This document shows, in pieces, positions 28,041 through 36,319 of a stretch of 64,000 bases of DNA (positions are counted from its first letter, which is position 1; each line of letters begins with the position of its first letter). This DNA comes from Bacteroidia bacterium (GTDB taxonomy: Bacteria > Bacteroidota > Bacteroidia > J057), in contig JAWKNO010000002.1 in the NCBI GenBank assembly GCA_041391665.1, positions 2,666,001 to 2,730,000 on the forward strand, read 5' to 3'. Under the pieces are notes generated by a model, which was not told the origin of the DNA, did not search any database, and saw nothing but the letters and a program-made list of their open reading frames with translations. The translations under genes and the position numbers were made by a program.

Positions 28041-29653
28041 TTCCTTATAAATGGATAAGCGTAAATCGTACCGTCTTCAAGTTCTGCGTTGAGTATATAT
28101 TTCCCTGCTGCAACCCCCGAAAGATTGATGGAAAAGTCCGCCCCCAGTTCTGCTTTCCATACTTTTCCGGTATTGTCTATCAGTTGAATTCTGCGGATTT
28201 TGCCTGGCTCTGTCATTTCTATTCTGATCTTTTCTCCGGCAGGGTTTGGATAAAGGGTAAATGGTTTTTTCCGTAAATCGTTGCGGATGCCTGTGGGCCA
28301 GCCAAAGGTGATTTCGTAGATTTTGCGCCCTGTTCCGGAACTATTCCCATAGTCGAGTACAAACAGCTTTTGGCTATCCTGCAACACATCTATCGGGCGA
28401 ATAAAGCCCGAAATCATTCGCGTTGCGCTCAGGCTGTCGTCATTGAGCAGCCGGATATGCAAAAGGTCGCGCCCGTCGCCTGAAAGCAGGTTGCCGCCAT
28501 TGTTGTAGGACACCATAAACCCGTCTCCCCGAAAAGGGGCAGGAAGCAGGTCCAGTGTATCGAAGACCAGCCCGGTAGGACTTCTGTGCCCGGAGAAAGT
28601 GGTGATGGTAAGGCCGAGATTGGAGGCGTCCATTACCGCTCCGGTGATACTGTCTCTGAATTTGTCAGCATCAGGGCCGATGTTTTTGTACGGCTGTACA
28701 AAATCAATCCCCTCCGGCATCGCCGGAAAAAGCGTGTCAGGGTTGTAGTATCCCTGATTATTGGCTCCTGAGGGCAGGAGTTTGTCTGCTGTCGGGTCGT
28801 AATTTCCAAATTGTAAGGGATTGCGTTTTCCGCCGATCCACCATGGAAATCCGAGGTGAGTCCCTGCTTCAATCCGGTAAAAACCTTCCCCCACATCTCT
28901 GCGGTCGGAGTTGGAGCCGCCGTAAAGTGCGTGCCCTTTGTCCCATGCGAGGCAAAACATATGTCTCAGTCCTTCTGCGTAGAGATATCCGCTGGTTTGG
29001 AGCCAGGTACTGTCATTTTGGAGGATGATTTTTTGTGCAGGCGAAACGGGTATTTTCAGCAATTTTCCTCTGATTGGCTGGTCGCGAAGGCCCAGGGTAT
29101 TGGGCACACCGGAGAGCTCGTGGACTTCGCCGGCATTGGTACGGGTTCCGCTGTGGAGATACAGATATTCGCCTCCGGGATCTACTGTCAGCTCGCTAAA
29201 GCGGTGATCGTTGAATGATTTTCCAAGAAAATAGGGGACAGATTCGACGATCGTCTCCCAGGGTCCCGCGGGCAAAGTTCCCTTCATGACGTAGCCAATC
29301 ATGGTCGTATCCCCTTCCTGTACTACTGATCCGCAAATATAGATTTGATCCTGATGGATGGCCATTCCGGAAATGTATTCCAGACCGTGATCTTCGGGGT
29401 CAAACAACAGTTGTACTGAGCCGTTGTTTATTTCAAATATTTCGCCGTAAAGCGTGCTGTAAATGAGGTTGCCACCGGGGAGTTTTCCCAGCCTTACCGG
29501 CACTTCCTGAGTGGAAGGCAGGGAGACCAACGTTTTGATGGAAATGTCGGGGACGTGAACCACGGGGGCCTGTCCAGGCAATAATTTTCCCTGAAAAAAG
29601 GAAATCGCCAGCAGGAGAAGGGTGTAGATGCGGGTAGTGGTAATGAGTTTCAT
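28037..29653 (-). CDS. PQQ-type sugar dehydrogenase-like beta-propeller with T9SS sorting domain
   Basis: A 538-aa protein with a signal peptide (residues 1-27) and a six-bladed propeller of the soluble glucose/aldose dehydrogenase superfamily (about 40-445; ...SGYLYAEGLRHMFCLAWD, GEGFYRIEAGTHLGFPWW, HRSPTGLVF). The last 75 residues are a type A T9SS sorting domain (FTLYPNPAGEKIRIEM ... AGKYILNAE). It is translationally coupled upstream of the PL6 lyase. It may oxidise sugars released by that lyase at the cell surface; PQQ use is a family-level inference. Confidence 0.85.
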   Translation of the reverse strand: MKLITTTRIYTLLLLAISFFQGKLLPGQAPVVHVPDISIKTLVSLPSTQEVPVRLGKLPGGNLIYSTLYGEIFEINNGSVQLLFDPEDHGLEYISGMAIHQDQIYICGSVVQEGDTTMIGYVMKGTLPAGPWETIVESVPYFLGKSFNDHRFSELTVDPGGEYLYLHSGTRTNAGEVHELSGVPNTLGLRDQPIRGKLLKIPVSPAQKIILQNDSTWLQTSGYLYAEGLRHMFCLAWDKGHALYGGSNSDRRDVGEGFYRIEAGTHLGFPWWIGGKRNPLQFGNYDPTADKLLPSGANNQGYYNPDTLFPAMPEGIDFVQPYKNIGPDADKFRDSITGAVMDASNLGLTITTFSGHRSPTGLVFDTLDLLPAPFRGDGFMVSYNNGGNLLSGDGRDLLHIRLLNDDSLSATRMISGFIRPIDVLQDSQKLFVLDYGNSSGTGRKIYEITFGWPTGIRNDLRKKPFTLYPNPAGEKIRIEMTEPGKIRRIQLIDNTGKVWKAELGADFSINLSGVAAGKYILNAELEDGTIYAYPFIRK

Positions 29654-29759
29654 GGAAACAAGGTAGAAACTCCACGCAAAACTTTGTTATACCCTACCGC
29701 CTTTCTTCCTGCGCTTCCTCTAAATATATACGATATTCCTCCCTGACATATTTTTCTTA

Positions 29760-30794
29760 CTAAAAAGGGGAGTGAATAAGCGGTATGGGTGTCGTTTCGG
29801 CGATCTTTTTTTCAAAAATTCCCGCTACGATTTTTTCCGTCTGATCTGGGAAATCTATCTGAATGCTCCTTCCTTCACAAACCCAATCGGTAAGATATGA
29901 CAGGGTGAAGTTGTCAATTTTGGGTATGACATGCACGCCCAGTTCACGTAAAGCTGCGGCATTACACTGCTGTTCATATTGCCCTTTGATCGGGATACAA
30001 AACAACTTTTTACCCATATAGAGCGCTTCAGCCGGGGATTCAAATCCTGCACCGGTAAGCATGCCTTCACAGGTGATAAAACTTTCTACAAAATCCTGGT
30101 TGTTGACAGGCCGAACCAGAATATTTCTTATTTTTTCTGTTTTACGGGCGTATTTGGAAAAGATCTGCCATTCTACCTGAGGGATTTGTCCGAGAAGGGA
30201 AATCAGCCTTTCATCTCGTACCGCAGGCAGGTAAACGGTGTAATGGCCTTTGGATACCGGCTGGCTGTTGCGAATCTGTTCACGAATGACCGGGGTGTGA
30301 ATAAAAGAATCATAACGAAGAAAATGAAAGCCGATGGCTTCATCTCCCGGTGCATAACTTTTTAGTACCCATTCGCCAAATGACTCTCTTTTTTCCGGCC
30401 TGGGGCATTTTTCAGACAAAAAAGAAGCCTGGTGTCCCATCGAAATACAGCGTACCCCCCGGATTTTGGCAGCCCAGGCAGTGACAGGCTCAAAGTCATT
30501 GATAATCAGGTCGTAGTCTTTGATAGGAAATTGTTGAATTTCCTTAAGCAGGCGAAAAGAAAAGTTTTCGCTGACTGTTTTGCCATAATGGATCCCTCCT
30601 TTTTGGTTGTAGGCAAAGGAGAATCCATGAAGTTTGTATTTGACGGGGTAGGGGAGTTGTACTTCACTTTTGGTACCACTGATCATGAGATCGAGGTGGC
30701 AGTGTGGTTGTAGCTGGGGGATAATGTCCCTGGCACGACTGATATGGCCGTTGCCGGTACCTTGAATCGCGTAAAGTACTTTCATATACACCAA
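29760..30794 (-). CDS. GT28-like glycosyltransferase
   Basis: A 344-aa cytoplasmic or membrane-associated protein of the GT-B fold. The N-terminal YAIQGTGNGHISRARDII resembles the glycine loop of MurG/UGT-like enzymes, and the C-terminal donor site reads GAGFESPAEALYMGKKLFCIP then QYEQQCNAAALRELG. An ATG at 30785 (MKVLYAI) is also possible. It starts 6 bp downstream of the LpxH-like phosphatase gene, and the pair is a recurrent Bacteroidota arrangement, suggesting a role in glycolipid or lipid A-like metabolism. Confidence 0.85.
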   Translation of the reverse strand: MVYMKVLYAIQGTGNGHISRARDIIPQLQPHCHLDLMISGTKSEVQLPYPVKYKLHGFSFAYNQKGGIHYGKTVSENFSFRLLKEIQQFPIKDYDLIINDFEPVTAWAAKIRGVRCISMGHQASFLSEKCPRPEKRESFGEWVLKSYAPGDEAIGFHFLRYDSFIHTPVIREQIRNSQPVSKGHYTVYLPAVRDERLISLLGQIPQVEWQIFSKYARKTEKIRNILVRPVNNQDFVESFITCEGMLTGAGFESPAEALYMGKKLFCIPIKGQYEQQCNAAALRELGVHVIPKIDNFTLSYLTDWVCEGRSIQIDFPDQTEKIVAGIFEKKIAETTPIPLIHSPF

Positions 30795-30800
30795 AAGATT

Positions 30801-31631
30801 TTATGAAATGATCAGTTCTTTCTGCTGCGGGTGTTGTTTTGTCTCAAAAAAGGCATCATCAATTGCAGTGAGCAATTTTTCTCCGGGAGTCATATCTTCG
30901 AAGCGGAAAAGCGACCATTTGTTGTGGTGGTATTCGAGGGCAGTGAGGTTTTCGATCCAGTCTCCTGAGTTAAGATACGTAACTTTTCCTTCAGGTTTCA
31001 CAATTTCCCGGATCTGCGGCTGATGGATATGACCGCAAATGACATATTCGTAGCCCTGATCGATGGCAAGCTCAGCTGCTATTTCTTCAAAATCACTGAT
31101 ATACTTAATGGCAGATTTTACACCATTTTTGATTTTTTTGGAAAATGACATTTTTCCACGGCCCAGTCTTGCCAGCGTCCAGTTTACAATACTGTTGAGG
31201 AAGATCAGGAAATCATATCCCACCGCGCCAAGTTTTGCCAGCCATTTGGCGTGTTTCATACTGGCATCAAAAATATCTCCGTGGAAGATCCAGGCTTTTC
31301 CTTCCGGGAGATCCAGGATTAATTTATCGCGAAGGTGGAAGGTACCCAGCGAAAAGTCAGAGAATTTGCGCAGCAATTCGTCGTGATTGCCTGTCAGGTA
31401 GTAAACCGGTACCCCCTTGCTGGTAAGGCGGATCACCTCCTTGATCACTGCCATATGAGATTTGGGCCAGTACCGTTTGCTAAACTGCCAGATGTCGATA
31501 ATATCGCCGTTGAGAATCAGCATTCCCGGCTGAATGCTCTTGAGGTAGGTAATGATTTCTTCGGCCCGGCAGCCATAAGTACCGAGGTGAATATCAGACA
31601 AAACAACAATTTCAACTTTTCTTCTGCTCAT
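30801..31631 (-). CDS. UDP-2,3-diacylglucosamine diphosphatase-like metallophosphoesterase
   Basis: A 276-aa calcineurin-type phosphoesterase with all metal-binding motifs: DIHLG (residues 13-17), GDIID, GNHDE, HGDIFD and GHIHQP. The overall layout fits the LpxH family, which removes UMP from UDP-diacylglucosamine in lipid A synthesis. The protein is longer than Escherichia coli LpxH (about 240 aa). It forms an operon with the glycosyltransferase. A terminator-like hairpin lies just upstream of its start. Confidence 0.87.
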   Translation of the reverse strand: MSRRKVEIVVLSDIHLGTYGCRAEEIITYLKSIQPGMLILNGDIIDIWQFSKRYWPKSHMAVIKEVIRLTSKGVPVYYLTGNHDELLRKFSDFSLGTFHLRDKLILDLPEGKAWIFHGDIFDASMKHAKWLAKLGAVGYDFLIFLNSIVNWTLARLGRGKMSFSKKIKNGVKSAIKYISDFEEIAAELAIDQGYEYVICGHIHQPQIREIVKPEGKVTYLNSGDWIENLTALEYHHNKWSLFRFEDMTPGEKLLTAIDDAFFETKQHPQQKELIIS

Positions 31632-31653
31632 GATGGGAATGGATAATCGTAAA

Positions 31654-31690
31654 AAAAGCTTCCCCGACCCGGAGATGGGTCAGGGAGCGT
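31654..31690 (-). terminator. terminator-like hairpin upstream of the LpxH-like gene
   Basis: On the minus strand TCCCTGACCC and GGGTCGGGGA pair (one mismatch), followed by seven T residues. It points toward the LpxH-like gene only about 25 bp before its ATG, so it either ends an upstream minus-strand transcript from the 31.7-32.05 kb gap or acts as an attenuator in the leader. The rest of the 421-bp gap (31632-32052) shows no coding frame, only a small CAGCAAGTTGCTG palindrome near 31723. Confidence 0.5.
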
Positions 31691-32052
31691 TGACATGCCA
31701 CAAAGCTTGAGGAACTCTTTACAGCAAGTTGCTGAAGTATGAGATTTATGGAAGTCAGTTGGCACATGAAACTGTAATTCCTTTACCGTAAAATCTTCTC
31801 TGCAAAGATGAGGCAGTCATATTAACTCTGTATTATTCCAATCAAAAGGTTTCAAGTCCTTACTGTTAAGCGATCATTAGGGGAAAAATCATTTGCACGG
31901 CTATCCGGTAATGGTAAACAAAAACATGTCGATGTGGCACGATTGGAAAAATCAGGCATCAGGTATAGTGGTTCAGACCAACATAAGCATTAATTTGGCC
32001 GTTGAAATGAGAACCATTTAATCACATATCTCAATTTAATCAACCTATCAGT

Positions 32053-32637
32053 ATGAAAAATCGAATTATTATTACCATGATTCTGGGCTTTGCCCTTTCT
32101 TTTACCACCATCAACACTTTACAGGCTCAGGCACATACAAAAGGGCAGGTCGGTATCACTGCAAATGTCGGCTACAGCCTTATCGGCGCGCTCTTTCAGG
32201 CAGCTTCAGTGGGTAGCGATCAGATAACTTCTATTCCTGTCGTATCAGGAATGGTAGATTTTGGAATTGCAGATCAGTTTAGTGTCGGTGCTGCAGTTTC
32301 CTATCAAAGTATTTCGATCAATGATGTGGATATTAACAGCAATAATGTCAAAAATACCCTTAGCTGTATGAATATCGGTATTCGTCCATTGTTCCACTTT
32401 GGCAATTCAGAGGAAGCTGATTTTTATGCAGGTATCCGGGTAGGATATACCCGCTGGAGTGCTTCGACCAACAGCTCAGACCCTGATTATGATCCACTGA
32501 ATGTTTACAATACTCCTGGTCTCGTCAGTCTTCAGCCTATATTAGGGGGTACTTACTACTTCGGTCCTGTAGGTATCAATGGGGAAATAGGCATGGGTAC
32601 TTACCTTGCCGCTCTGGGGGTAAAAGTCAGAATCTAA
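32053..32637 (+). CDS. small outer-membrane beta-barrel protein
   Basis: A 194-aa protein with a signal peptide (cleavage near residue 25, LQAQA) and alternating strands with glycine/aromatic ends (VGITANVGYSL, VDFGIADQFSVGAAVSYQ, YAGIRVGYTRWSA, GEIGMGTYLAALGVKVRI), the pattern of an eight-stranded porin-like barrel. Monocistronic, with a terminator directly after it. Function unknown. Confidence 0.85.
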   Translation: MKNRIIITMILGFALSFTTINTLQAQAHTKGQVGITANVGYSLIGALFQAASVGSDQITSIPVVSGMVDFGIADQFSVGAAVSYQSISINDVDINSNNVKNTLSCMNIGIRPLFHFGNSEEADFYAGIRVGYTRWSASTNSSDPDYDPLNVYNTPGLVSLQPILGGTYYFGPVGINGEIGMGTYLAALGVKVRI

Positions 32638-32656
32638 GTTTTGGAAAAAATATAAC

Positions 32657-32686
32657 AAAAAAAGGCGCAGCAATGCGCCTTTTTTC
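32657..32686. terminator. bidirectional intrinsic terminator
   Basis: GGCGCA and TGCGCC pair around a four-base loop, with an A-tract on the left and six T residues on the right. It ends the beta-barrel transcript and separates it from the next plus-strand gene. Confidence 0.9.
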
Positions 32687-32698
32687 GTATTGTCGGAT

Positions 32699-33136
32699 AT
32701 GGTAAGACGCGACTATTTTCTCAAAATGATCGAAGAAGCCGGTTATGCCCTGGCGCGAATCCTCGGCCTTCGCAAAGAAGGGCGTTATGAAGAGGCATTC
32801 GATCTGATCAATGATACGCTCAAAAGTTACTTCCCTTTTGACCGGGAATTGGTTCACCATACTTCCCCCGATGACCTGGGCGAATTTCTCGTCCATGAGC
32901 ATAAACTCACCGAAGAACATCTGGCGTTGCTGGCGGATGTTCTCAGAGCCGAGGGCGATATTTGGTATGCGCGCGGCGAATGGGAAAATGCCAACAGCAG
33001 CCTGAGGCGTGCTCTGGCGCTGATTCAGTATCTGGACAATATTCACCCGGAAGAGTATTCATTTGACCGGGCCAACAAACTAGCAGAAATCAAGGCGAAA
33101 CTGAAGGGGGAGACTCCGCCAGCAACTGACATTTAA
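32699..33136 (+). CDS. DUF6483 family protein
   Basis: A soluble helical protein of 145 aa. I prefer the ATG at 32699 (MVRRDYFLKMIEE) over an in-frame TTG at 32690, because the family starts with this pattern. It contains two helical hairpins with TPR character (LRKEGRYEEAFDLINDTL near 25-45; YARGEWENANSSLRRALALI near 85-110). Function unknown. Its 3' end overlaps the convergent M48-like gene by 47 bp. Confidence 0.75.
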   Translation: MVRRDYFLKMIEEAGYALARILGLRKEGRYEEAFDLINDTLKSYFPFDRELVHHTSPDDLGEFLVHEHKLTEEHLALLADVLRAEGDIWYARGEWENANSSLRRALALIQYLDNIHPEEYSFDRANKLAEIKAKLKGETPPATDI

Positions 33137-34313
33137 AAATCATGTCCCGCGTCCACTTGATATCTTCGTAAGTACCATTTGCCGTCAGAAGTTCTTCAAG
33201 ATGTTGCTCAAATGCAATGAGCGCGTCCTTATAGCGAGCCAATTCCAGAAAAATAAGCCCTTTTTCCCTGGTCAGCTCTATGGGTAAATGTACGGCGGAT
33301 CTTTCTGCTTTCTGAATATAAGCCAGCGCCTCCAGATTACCGGTTGCCGTTTCCTGATACGTGCGCAAAAGCATAGCTTTGAGAAGATATACCTCGTCTG
33401 TCGTAATTCCGGCTGTGATTAACCTGTCCACTGCCTGTTCTGCATTTTTATATTCTCTCAATTCCCGAAAACGCCAGACCTCACGGGTAATGGCAGTAGC
33501 AATATTTCGGGTAAAAAGGAGGGTATCAGTTTGCCTGGAATCCGTGGGCAGGGTTTCCATAAATTTTTGGGCAAAATACTCGGCATATCGTTTTTCGTGT
33601 AGAGTTGCGGTTTGCTCATACCGGGTTCCTGAAGCCGCAAAACTGATAAAGTGATCGCCGACACTATGGCATACCATCCCGGCAAGTGCCTGTATCATTT
33701 CCCTTTCATTTTTGAATCCTGTAAGCCATGATATCGATGCCAGAATGGTTCCATCGGCATGTACAACGGGTTGTTCATAGTCCTGCAAAGTGATATATAA
33801 CCGGAAATGCCTTTCAGGCCCTTTTAACGAGATCATGGGGCTGGGATGAATCTGGTCAAGGATTCTGCGGAAATAATCATCGAGATACGGGTCATGGAAA
33901 ATTTGTTTCCATTCTTCCATCTGCTGCAACAGTCGCCGGGATTCTGTTTCCATACTATCTCTGCTTTTTTTTCTCCAGCCCTTCCCGATAAAGGCTTCAC
34001 TGCTCATGAGAAACCACGCGCTTTCCCAAAATGTCAGATCGTCGGGTAAAAGTTGAACATTTTTGGCGAGAATCGTGATGGTATTTCCTTTTATAGCCGG
34101 GTCATCGAGGAAATAATGTATGGTGTCGCCAGGTATAATTTTGCCACTAAGGCTAATGGGCTCTTTCCTGATGGCCCGGATCGTAATGGTGTCCCCTTTG
34201 TTGAGATAATAAGAGATGTTTTTGAGTACGATCCCCTTTAATACCGGCTGACTGCACACGGGTGGAGCGGACATGGCCAGCAACAGAAGGAAAAACAGTA
34301 GATTTTTTTGCAT
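33090..34313 (-). CDS. secreted TPR protein with a degenerate M48-like peptidase core
   Basis: A 407-aa protein with a signal peptide (residues 1-21). The middle region (about 125-235) follows the layout of M48 zinc peptidases, but where HExxH is expected the sequence reads CHSVGDHF, so the glutamate and the second histidine are missing or displaced. C-terminal residues 280-400 form TPR-like helical repeats. I infer a non-catalytic relative; it could equally be an unrelated helical protein. It overlaps the convergent DUF6483 gene. Confidence 0.65.
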   Translation of the reverse strand: MQKNLLFFLLLLAMSAPPVCSQPVLKGIVLKNISYYLNKGDTITIRAIRKEPISLSGKIIPGDTIHYFLDDPAIKGNTITILAKNVQLLPDDLTFWESAWFLMSSEAFIGKGWRKKSRDSMETESRRLLQQMEEWKQIFHDPYLDDYFRRILDQIHPSPMISLKGPERHFRLYITLQDYEQPVVHADGTILASISWLTGFKNEREMIQALAGMVCHSVGDHFISFAASGTRYEQTATLHEKRYAEYFAQKFMETLPTDSRQTDTLLFTRNIATAITREVWRFRELREYKNAEQAVDRLITAGITTDEVYLLKAMLLRTYQETATGNLEALAYIQKAERSAVHLPIELTREKGLIFLELARYKDALIAFEQHLEELLTANGTYEDIKWTRDMIFKCQLLAESPPSVSP

Positions 34314-34571
34314 GTGTTGTTCATTTTGGAAAGCTCAAAATCGCGAATTTTCAGCTTTTATGAATGTTGTGGCGAACAGGTGTAAGAGGGAACCTATCAA
34401 CCGTGCAGGAAAAAGTAAAACGCGTGTCATCTCAGCCGCATAAGCGTGGATTCGTATGGCTATTCTTAACTAACACTCGTTTGGTTTACGTAATTTTTAA
34501 GAAAAGTCCTTCCTGGTTAGGAAATCCAAAATCTTATTGTCAATTTAGCGGCACGGAAATAACTCTTAGCT

Positions 34572-34637
34572 ATGCGTTTATTCCTCCTGCATTCCCTGCT
34601 AAATCTACTCCGACTACGACTATCCCTTAGTTTGTAG
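34572..34637 (+). CDS. leuL: leucine-rich leader peptide of the leu operon
   Basis: A 21-codon frame with an ATG start and TAG stop lies 78 bp upstream of leuA. Eleven of 21 codons are leucine, including CTC-CTG, CTG-CTA and CTA-CTC pairs and CTA codons alternating with Arg near the end. This composition is what translation-dependent attenuation needs: ribosomes slow at Leu codons when charged tRNA-Leu is scarce. It is too short for ordinary gene prediction. The five CTA codons (rarer than CTG in the neighbouring genes) strengthen the reading. Confidence 0.8.
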   Translation: MRLFLLHSLLNLLRLRLSLSL

Positions 34638-34638
34638 T

Positions 34639-34710
34639 TGGGTAAGGAGTATTTCCGGTGAGCTTTCTTTAAATTTTCCATTAACACTTCGGTATAAACC
34701 CTTAATCCCA
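34639..34710 (+). promoter_or_regulatory. candidate alternative RNA structures in the leu leader
   Basis: TGGGTAAGG (34639-34647) can pair with CCTTAATCCCA (34700-34710, two-base bulge), a stem whose 3' arm ends 5 nt before the leuA ATG. The same TAAGG can instead pair with CCTTA (34625-34629) inside the leader peptide codons. The two pairings exclude each other, and ribosome position on the leader would decide between them. I see no U-rich intrinsic terminator, so control of translation initiation is as likely as transcription attenuation. Folded by hand. Confidence 0.4.
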
Positions 34711-34715
34711 CTGAC

Positions 34716-36206
34716 ATGAGTGATCGTGTTTACGTATTTGACACTACCCTCCGAGATGGCGAACAGGTGCCTGGTTGCCAGTTAAACACCATTGAAAAAA
34801 TCGAGGTTGCAAAAGAACTGGAATTTCTGGGTGTGGATGTCCTGGAAGCGGGTTTTCCTATTTCCAGCCCTGGCGATTTTTTGTCTGTAACTGAGATTTC
34901 AAAGGCGATCAGCGAGCCGATTATCTGTGCCCTGACACGTGCCGTGGAGGCAGACATAGATTGTGCCGCAGATGCCCTGAAATATGCCAAAAGAAAGCGT
35001 ATTCATACCGGAATAGGCAGCTCGGATATTCATATTTTCAATAAACTGAAAACTACCAGAGAAGATATCATCGAAAGAGCGATCCGCGCTACAAAATACG
35101 CCAAAAAATATGTGGAGGATGTGGAGTTTTACTGCGAAGATGCCGGAAGAGCAGACCTCGAATTCCTCGCCCGTATGGTCGAGGCGGTTATCGGTGCTGG
35201 GGCGACTGTGGTAAATATTCCCGATACTACCGGCTATTGCCTGCCTGAGCAGTACGGCGCCAAAATTAAGTATCTGATGGAAAATGTGTCCAATGTGCAT
35301 AAGGCCATTCTTTCCGTCCATTGCCACAACGACCTCGGGATGGCGACTGCGAATACCATTGCCGGGTTATCCAATGGTGCCCGTCAGATGGAAGTAACGG
35401 TAAATGGAATCGGCGAACGAGCCGGGAACACTTCGCTCGAAGAAACAGCCATGATTCTTCGCAGCCACAGAGACCAACTGAATCTGGAAACCAATATCAA
35501 TATCAAGCGCATTTATCCTACCAGCCGGCTGATCACACGTCTGATGCGGATGCCCGTACAGCCCAATAAAGCCATCGTAGGGCGCAATGCGTTTTCTCAC
35601 TCCTCGGGCATTCACCAGGATGGGGTGCTCAAACATCGCGAAAATTACGAAATCATCAACCCGCAGGATGTCGGCGTTCCCGAATCGTCCATCATTCTTA
35701 CGGCACGAAGCGGAAAAGCAGCTCTTGGCCATCGCCTGGATAAACTTGGGTTTACCATCACCAAGGATGAACTCGCCAAAATCTACGATGATTTTCTCGC
35801 CATCGCCGATCAGAAAAAAGAAGTGCAGGACGAAGACCTTTTCTCTCTCATGGGGGTTGAAAACGCCAACCGAATCCTTGAAATTGAAGCACTGGATATC
35901 CACTGTGGAAAAGGAAAACCTGCCCGCGCTCATGTAAGCATCAACCGCAACGGTACCATCCTCTACAATGAAGCTGAAGGCAATGGCCCGGTAGATGCCT
36001 TGATAAAAGCCATTGACCGGATCATGGATATCCCCGCAAAACTGGAAGAATACCTCGTGCAGGCCATCACTGGTGGAAGCGATGATATGGCGAAGGTACA
36101 TATTCAGGTAAGCATGAATGGCATTTTTTATTATGGGTTTGGTTCAGATACAGATACGGTTTTTGCCACGGGAAAAGCTTATCTTGACGCACTAAACAAA
36201 ATTTAA
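34716..36206 (+). CDS. leuA: 2-isopropylmalate synthase
   Basis: A 496-aa enzyme joining acetyl-CoA and 2-oxoisovalerate, the first committed step of leucine synthesis. It has the HMGL-like TIM barrel with DTTLRDGEQVPG (residues 9-20), the metal-binding HCHNDLGMA near 205 and GIGERAGNTSLEE near 230, and a C-terminal LeuA allosteric domain (about 365-496) that normally binds leucine. It is the first gene of leuACDB and follows a leucine-rich leader peptide. Confidence 0.97.
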   Translation: MSDRVYVFDTTLRDGEQVPGCQLNTIEKIEVAKELEFLGVDVLEAGFPISSPGDFLSVTEISKAISEPIICALTRAVEADIDCAADALKYAKRKRIHTGIGSSDIHIFNKLKTTREDIIERAIRATKYAKKYVEDVEFYCEDAGRADLEFLARMVEAVIGAGATVVNIPDTTGYCLPEQYGAKIKYLMENVSNVHKAILSVHCHNDLGMATANTIAGLSNGARQMEVTVNGIGERAGNTSLEETAMILRSHRDQLNLETNINIKRIYPTSRLITRLMRMPVQPNKAIVGRNAFSHSSGIHQDGVLKHRENYEIINPQDVGVPESSIILTARSGKAALGHRLDKLGFTITKDELAKIYDDFLAIADQKKEVQDEDLFSLMGVENANRILEIEALDIHCGKGKPARAHVSINRNGTILYNEAEGNGPVDALIKAIDRIMDIPAKLEEYLVQAITGGSDDMAKVHIQVSMNGIFYYGFGSDTDTVFATGKAYLDALNKI

Positions 36207-36216
36207 CACTCAAAAA

Positions 36217-36300
36217 CCAACAGCCAAAAGCCAACAGCCAAAAGCCAACAGCCAAAAGCCAAAAGCCAAAAGCCAACAGCCAACAGCCAACAGCCAACAG
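36217..36300. repeat. 12 tandem heptamers CCAA(A/C)AG between leuA and leuC
   Basis: Exactly 84 bp made of twelve 7-bp units, seven CCAACAG and five CCAAAAG, occupying most of the leuA-leuC gap and ending 19 bp before the leuC ATG. There is no other feature in the gap. Confidence 0.95.
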
Positions 36301-36319
36301 TAAATTAGAAATATTTGTG

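Noticed and set aside
34314..34571. T-box or other riboswitch before leuA
   Set aside because: No specifier loop, T-box consensus or strong terminator is visible; the leucine-rich leader peptide explains regulation better.
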